Shown here: one piece after another, positions 59,414-64,000 of the stretch
Layout: each line of letters begins with the position of its first letter
Position numbering within the stretch: position 1 is the first letter of the stretch
Source of the DNA: Myxococcales bacterium
GTDB lineage: Bacteria > Myxococcota > Myxococcia > Myxococcales > JAKAPL01
Length of the DNA stretch: 64,000 nt
Assembly: GCA_021783235.1 (NCBI GenBank)
Contig: JAJXUD010000014.1
Span: forward strand, 1 to 64,000
Direction: 5' to 3'
Notes under the pieces: model-generated
Database searches by the model: none
What the model was told of the DNA's origin: nothing
Seen by the model: only the letters and a program-made list of their open reading frames with translations
Position numbers and translations under genes: made by a program

Positions 59414-59749
59414 ATGAAGAGACTCGTCCTCGCGGCCGCCGCCGCGCTCGGCTTCTCCGGCTGCATCTTCGCGAGCTACAACGTCCCGCTCTCGTTCCGC
59501 AGCGAGACCCGCTTCGACGTCGGCAACGTGCCGGCGGCGGGCGACGCCCACGGCGAGGCGTGCGCGAGCCAGCTCCTCGGCCTCATCGCCTTCGGCGACG
59601 GCGGCTACGACGCCGCCTACAAGAGCGCGCTCGTCGCCTCGGGCGCGACGGAGCTGTTCGACGTCCGATCGGACACGCACCTGCTCAACGTGCTCGGCAT
59701 CTTCTCTCAGGCCTGCACCGTCGTGACCGGAAAGATCGCGAGGAAGTAA
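59414..59749 (+). CDS. TRL-like lipoprotein, paralog 1
   Basis: ALGFSGCIFAS lipobox; EACASQLLGLIAFGDGGYDAAYKSAL; DVRSDTHLLNVLGIFSQACTVVTGK. Confidence 0.75.
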   Translation: MKRLVLAAAAALGFSGCIFASYNVPLSFRSETRFDVGNVPAAGDAHGEACASQLLGLIAFGDGGYDAAYKSALVASGATELFDVRSDTHLLNVLGIFSQACTVVTGKIARK

Positions 59750-59752
59750 GCG

Positions 59753-60358
59753 ATGCTCAGGCCACTCTGCTTTGTCCTGCTCGCGCTCGCGAGCGGGCCG
59801 GGCTGCGTGAACCCGCTCGCGGTGGCGGGTCGCGCGCCGTTCGCGGCGCCCGGGGCCCAGGTGGACATGCCGGACGTCCTCCCCGGCGGCTCCTACGCCA
59901 GCCAGAGCCCCATCGAGGCGCTCTCGCGGCCCATCAGCACCACCGTCGGCCTCAACTTCAACACGGCCCCGGCCTCGTACCAGACGGCCACCGGGCGGGA
60001 CGTGCGGGGGATGGCGCGCCTCGCGGCGCCGGCTGAGGCGGAGGCCTGCGCCTACGGGCTCTTTTTGCCCACCGGCGCGATTGGGGCGGCGCTCGGCCTG
60101 CCGATCCCGAACCTCGATCTGTCGTTCGGCGACGGCGGCTACCAGGCGGCCGTGGCCCAGCTGATGGGCGGCGCGGTCGACACGATCGAGGACGTGCGCG
60201 CCGACCTGCACGTGATCACGATCCTCGGGATCTTCGGGGCGCGCTGCACCGTGATCCACGCGAGCGCCTACGGGCGCGCGTCGGCCCCCGCCGTCCCGCC
60301 CGCGCCGCCTCCACCCGCGCCCCCGCCCGCCGTGCCGCCTCCGCCCCCGGTGAGGTGA
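59753..60358 (+). CDS. TRL-like protein, paralog 2, with Pro-rich tail
   Basis: EACAYGLFLPTG...FGDGGYQAAVAQL; DVRADLHVITILGIFGARCTVIHASAYG; PAPPPPAPPPAVPPPPP. Confidence 0.7.
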   Translation: MLRPLCFVLLALASGPGCVNPLAVAGRAPFAAPGAQVDMPDVLPGGSYASQSPIEALSRPISTTVGLNFNTAPASYQTATGRDVRGMARLAAPAEAEACAYGLFLPTGAIGAALGLPIPNLDLSFGDGGYQAAVAQLMGGAVDTIEDVRADLHVITILGIFGARCTVIHASAYGRASAPAVPPAPPPPAPPPAVPPPPPVR

Positions 60359-60427
60359 CGCGGGACTCTCGGGCGCACGGCGGCCGAGACGTTGCATCCG
60401 CTCGGCGAGCCGGGCGACAATGAAGTC

Positions 60428-60895
60428 GTGCGCCTGCGAGCCCTCGTCGCCGCGTGGTTCGGGATTGCCCTCTTGGGCGCCACGCCGCCCAGCGCCTCCG
60501 ACGCCGACGCCGACGGCGTGACCAACTGGAGCGACAACTGCCCCGGGGTCTACAACCCCGACCAGAAGGACAGCGACCAGGACGGCATCGGCGACGCCTG
60601 CGAGGTCCGTTCGGTCCGCTTCCTGGACGGCGGCCTCTCGCCCAAGGTGGAGCTGACGCTCTGGCGCCCCGCCCCCAAGGGCGGCGCCAGCGTGCAGATC
60701 ACCGTCGACGCCCCAGCTCAGCTGCGCCCCGGGGATCCCAAGGTCGAGGCGCCCGTGCGCGTCGTCGTCCCCGAGGGGCAGCGCCGCGCGACCTTCGTCG
60801 TCCGCGCGAGCCGCCCGACCCCCTCGATGCTCAGCGTCTGGTTCGGCCCACAGCGGCTCCAGATCCGCCACGTCTTCGGCGCCGCGCGCCGGTGA
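60428..60895 (+). CDS. Thrombospondin type-3-like repeat secreted protein
   Basis: [34 protein letters not shown]. Confidence 0.75.
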   Translation: MRLRALVAAWFGIALLGATPPSASDADADGVTNWSDNCPGVYNPDQKDSDQDGIGDACEVRSVRFLDGGLSPKVELTLWRPAPKGGASVQITVDAPAQLRPGDPKVEAPVRVVVPEGQRRATFVVRASRPTPSMLSVWFGPQRLQIRHVFGAARR

Positions 60896-60930
60896 CCCAG
60901 GCGTGGCCCCCGGCGTGTTACCCTGCGTCG

Positions 60931-61149
60931 ATGCGCCGTCGCTCCAAGACGCCGACGCCGGAGGAGTCCGTGCGGGCCTTCGTGGAGCTGCTCCGCTCCG
61001 GCGAGGGGCTGCGGCGGCTGCTCGCGCTCATGCCGCCCGGCTCGACGCTCGACGACGCGCTCCGGCTTCACGAGCGGACGAAACAGCGCTTCCGGCGGCC
61101 GTGCAGCTTCCTCGATCGCGAGCTCGGGATCCGGCGTGATTCCCGCTGA
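60931..61149 (+). CDS. Small protein overlapping nucleotidyltransferase gene
   Basis: 72 aa, MRRRSKTPTPEESVRAFVELLRSGEGLRRLLALMPPG; overlaps the next CDS by 14 bp. Confidence 0.5.
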   Translation: MRRRSKTPTPEESVRAFVELLRSGEGLRRLLALMPPGSTLDDALRLHERTKQRFRRPCSFLDRELGIRRDSR

Positions 61150-61675
61150 GCTGCTGGCCGATCTCTCGGAGCGAGGGCTCCCGGTCTGCCTCATCGGGGC
61201 CGCCGCCCTCTCCGTCCATGGCTTCTCGCGCTACTCCGTCGACGTGGATTTGCTGACGGTGGACCGCCGCGCTCTCTCCGAGCTCTTCTGGCGCGGTGCC
61301 CCGTTCCTCCCCGAGGTGCGTCGCGGCGACGACGACGACCCGCTCGCGGGCGTCGTCCGCTGGAAGGTGGATCCTCCCGTGGATCTCGTCGTCGGCAAAG
61401 GTCACGCCGCCCGGTTCGCCATCGAGACCGCCGAGGCTCGAGCGGGCGTCCCCTGCCTGGTGGCAACGCCGCTCGCCCTCGCGCTTCTCAAGCTCGAGGC
61501 GGGCAGCCCGCAGGATTGCGCCGATGTCCTCTCGCTCGCGGTCGCGCAGCGGGAGCTGAACGGGGCGCCGTGGATCGGCGAGATCGATGGACAGTTGACC
61601 GGGCTGTCGAAGGAGGCGCGTCGGGCCTGGGAGTCGCTCCGGCCGGAGCTCGCGCGGCTGGAGGCCGAACGATGA
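61136..61675 (+). CDS. Nucleotidyltransferase-fold protein
   Basis: PVCLIGAAALSVHGFSRYSVDVDLLTVDRRALSELF; PVDLVVGKG; ALLKLEAGSPQDCADVLSL. Confidence 0.7.
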   Translation: MIPAELLADLSERGLPVCLIGAAALSVHGFSRYSVDVDLLTVDRRALSELFWRGAPFLPEVRRGDDDDPLAGVVRWKVDPPVDLVVGKGHAARFAIETAEARAGVPCLVATPLALALLKLEAGSPQDCADVLSLAVAQRELNGAPWIGEIDGQLTGLSKEARRAWESLRPELARLEAER

Positions 61676-62148
61676 CCCCGAACGAGATCGTGGAGCGGGC
61701 CCGCGAGAAGGCGCGCGTGCTCTACCAGGGCAAGCAGGTCGCGCACCGGAGCTGCAGCCTCGCGCTCGCCGAGACGTTCAACGTGCCGAGCCGCCCGTAC
61801 GAGCCGCTGCGGCGCGGCGGCCTCACCGGAGAGGGGCGGTGCGGCGCCGTCAAGGCGGGCGAGCTCATCCTGGGCGAGATCTTCGGCGCCCCGGACCCCA
61901 ACGGCCCGATGCCGCCGAGGCTGCGCGACGCCCTGGCGCACTACCAGGCGGAGATCGCAGAGCGCCTCGAGCGGTGCGACAGCCCGACCCTCGTCTGCAA
62001 CGACCTCACCCGCCGCTTCCCCATCTTCCGGTCCGAGGAGCGGCTCTCGTTCTGCTCCGACCTCGTCGCCTCCGTGACCGAGCTCGTCGCCGAGACCATC
62101 CTCCGCTTCGGCGGCCCGCTCGAAGTGGGCCCGCTCCCGGAGCGGTAG
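61672..62148 (+). CDS. C_GCAxxG_C_C family-like protein
   Basis: Cys pattern RSCSLALAETF...GEGRCGAVKAGELILGEIFG...CDSPTLVCNDL; ATGA overlap with upstream gene. Confidence 0.65.
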   Translation: MTPNEIVERAREKARVLYQGKQVAHRSCSLALAETFNVPSRPYEPLRRGGLTGEGRCGAVKAGELILGEIFGAPDPNGPMPPRLRDALAHYQAEIAERLERCDSPTLVCNDLTRRFPIFRSEERLSFCSDLVASVTELVAETILRFGGPLEVGPLPER

Positions 62149-62151
62149 GCC

Positions 62152-63318
62152 GTGCGCCCCTCCCATCGGGAGCTCGCCGAGCGCCAGATCGCCCGCGATC
62201 GGCTCGCGACCCGCCGCTTTCCGTCGCTCCTCGCGCGAAAGCAGGGCCGGATGCTCGCCTCCGCGCACGCCTTCCTGCGGGGCAGCGCGCCGCTCTTCTA
62301 CGAGCTGCTCCGCGAGCGGCCCGACCTCCTGCCGTCGCTCGCCGGCGACGGGATCATCGTCGGCGACATGCACCTCGAGAACGTCGGCGCCTACCGGGCC
62401 GACGACGACGAGGTCGTCTTCGGGCTGAACGACTTCGACGACGCCGCGCAGGGGCCCTGGGCCCTCGACGTCCTCCGGCTCGCGGCCAGCGCCTTCCTCG
62501 CGAGCCGCTCGTTCGGCGCCGACGGCCCCCTTCTCGTCCGGCTGGTCGAAGGGCTCGCCCACGCCCACGCCCGTTCCGCGGGCGGCGCCGCGCGCGCGCT
62601 GCCCATGCCCGCCGTCGTCCAGGAGCTGCTCGAGCGCGCCGCCCGCCGCACCGGCGCCGAGCTGCTCGACGAGCGGGCCCCGCGGCTCCGCGGCCGCCGC
62701 CGCATCTCGCGGGGCGAGCGCTACATCGAACTCCCCGCCCGCGTGCGGCGCGCCGCGCCCGGCCTCGTTGCGAGCTACCTGTCGGATCGCCCCGGAGGCT
62801 TTCGCATCGAGGACTGCGCCCAGCGCATCGCCGGGACCGGGAGCCTCGGCGTCGTTCGCGTCGCCGTCCTGCTCTCGCTCGAGGACGGCCGCGAGCGGCT
62901 GCTCGACTTCAAGGAGGCGAGGCCGTCCGCCGTCGCCGCCCTCGTCCGCCAGCCGCCGGGCGACGACGCCGAGCGGATGGTCCGCGCCGCTCGCGCGCTC
63001 TCCGAGCGGCCGCCGAAGCGGCTGCGGGCGGTCCGCGTCGCGCCGCTCGGCCTCTCCTTCGTCGGGCGCCGCTTCACCCCGCAGGAGGACAAGCTCGACC
63101 TCGCGCGGCTCCACCCCGGCCACCGGCTCGACGAGCTCTTCGCGTTCGTGGGGCAGCTTCTCGGCCGCGCCCACCGGCGGGCCGCGCGCACGCCGCCGCG
63201 CCGCTCGTGGAGCGATCGGGAGATCCGCGCGCTCGTCGGCGCCGCGGCCGAGCTCGCCGCCGAGGTCCTCGGAGTCCATCTGGCCTACGCGCTGCGGCTC
63301 GGCGACGGGCCGGGCTGA
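62152..63318 (+). CDS. DUF2252 (kinase-fold-like) protein
   Basis: FLRGSAPLFYELL; VGDMHLENVGAYRADDDEVVFGLNDFDDAAQGPWALDVLRLAAS. Confidence 0.9.
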   Translation: MRPSHRELAERQIARDRLATRRFPSLLARKQGRMLASAHAFLRGSAPLFYELLRERPDLLPSLAGDGIIVGDMHLENVGAYRADDDEVVFGLNDFDDAAQGPWALDVLRLAASAFLASRSFGADGPLLVRLVEGLAHAHARSAGGAARALPMPAVVQELLERAARRTGAELLDERAPRLRGRRRISRGERYIELPARVRRAAPGLVASYLSDRPGGFRIEDCAQRIAGTGSLGVVRVAVLLSLEDGRERLLDFKEARPSAVAALVRQPPGDDAERMVRAARALSERPPKRLRAVRVAPLGLSFVGRRFTPQEDKLDLARLHPGHRLDELFAFVGQLLGRAHRRAARTPPRRSWSDREIRALVGAAAELAAEVLGVHLAYALRLGDGPG

Positions 63319-63465
63319 AGCGCGCCTTCGGGCGTTGCCGCGACGCGGGGGCGTCGCGCCAGCTCGAACGCCCGTCCCGAGGCGGCGGCGCTTTACGTTC
63401 GTTCACGCGCCCGCAATCAGCGTGAAGCAGCGCCGCGGGAACCTCCGGCCTGAAGGAGGCGCTCC

Positions 63466-64000
63466 ATTCGACCGCGTGCGCTCCGGCGTTCCATCGTGCT
63501 GCTTGCGCTCGCGGGGACGGCCGCCTGCGGCGCGCCGCGCCCGAGCGGCCACCCCGCGCCGGACGCGGGCACCGCCGCCGACTTCATCCGCCACGTCGTC
63601 GTCATCATGCAGGAGAACCGCTCCTTCGACGACTACTTCGGGACCTTCCCCGGGGCCGACGGCATCCCCATGGACGACGCGGGGGTCCCCACGGTCTGCG
63701 TGCCGGTCTCCGGCGACGGCGGCTGGGACTTCGCCGACTGCGTCCGTCCCTTCCACGATCCGCACGACTACAACGCGGGCGGCCCCCACGGAGAAGCGGA
63801 CGCCATCGCCGACGTGAACGGCGGGGCCATGAACGGCTTCCTCGTCCAGCTCGGAGTGGGCGGCATCGGCTCGAGCGGCTGCACGGGGCAGACCAACCCC
63901 GCGGCCTGCGCGGACGCGATGGACGCCGGCCTGGCCCGCGGCGACGCGGTCGGCTACCACACCGAGGCCGAGATCCCGAACTACTGGGCCTACGCGCGCG
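63466..64000 (+). CDS. Phosphoesterase family (phospholipase C / acid phosphatase-like) lipoprotein, truncated by window end
   Basis: FIRHVVVIMQENRSFDDYFGTFPGADGIP; open to window end; possible ATT start after AGGAGG, GTG 63496 is the alternative. Confidence 0.7.
   Translation, partial: MRPRALRRSIVLLALAGTAACGAPRPSGHPAPDAGTAADFIRHVVVIMQENRSFDDYFGTFPGADGIPMDDAGVPTVCVPVSGDGGWDFADCVRPFHDPHDYNAGGPHGEADAIADVNGGAMNGFLVQLGVGGIGSSGCTGQTNPAACADAMDAGLARGDAVGYHTEAEIPNYWAYAR

Overview
High-GC window that looks like a Myxococcota/deltaproteobacterial chromosome (inferred only from gene content: DUF4388-type response regulators, tandem ArsA-like ATPases, caa3-type oxidase cluster). From start to end it contains: (i) a truncated YD-repeat/Rhs-like gene followed by two paralogous secreted proteins separated by a short Rhs remnant, then an FG-GAP protein; (ii) signalling genes (receiver+DUF4388 proteins, a degenerate-GGDEF protein, an intact response-regulator diguanylate cyclase) around dapF; (iii) mltG-ruvX, a YjbQ-family protein and a tandem ArsA/GET3-like ATPase pair; (iv) two tandem paralogous lipoproteins, one with a clear intrinsic terminator; (v) lpxD-ompH, a glycosyltransferase-like gene, an MBL-fold hydrolase and a coiled-coil protein ending in an apparent RelE/ParE-like fold; (vi) a cytochrome c oxidase cluster at about 30.0-36.5 kb and its assembly genes (DUF420, SCO1, ABC exporter, ctaB, ctaA) at about 47.5-52.9 kb, interrupted by an accessory island of about 11 kb; (vii) convergent CsgG-like/lipoprotein gene pairs, an SPFH protein, TRL-like paralogs, a nucleotidyltransferase module, DUF2252 and the start of a phosphoesterase. 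The most interesting region is the island (about 36.5-47.4 kb). It holds a 7-repeat Asp-box gene bracketed by 260-bp direct repeats derived from the neighbouring SCO-like gene, a chimeric REP/IS200-type transposase::HsdR pseudogene, and a tightly overlapping three-gene operon: membrane-anchored TerB_N/TerB_C protein, DUF2791/BrxD-like ATPase and Lhr/BrxHI-like helicase. That operon is a candidate defence or DNA-processing system. No tRNA, rRNA or CRISPR was recognised. All family calls are by eye, without database searches.
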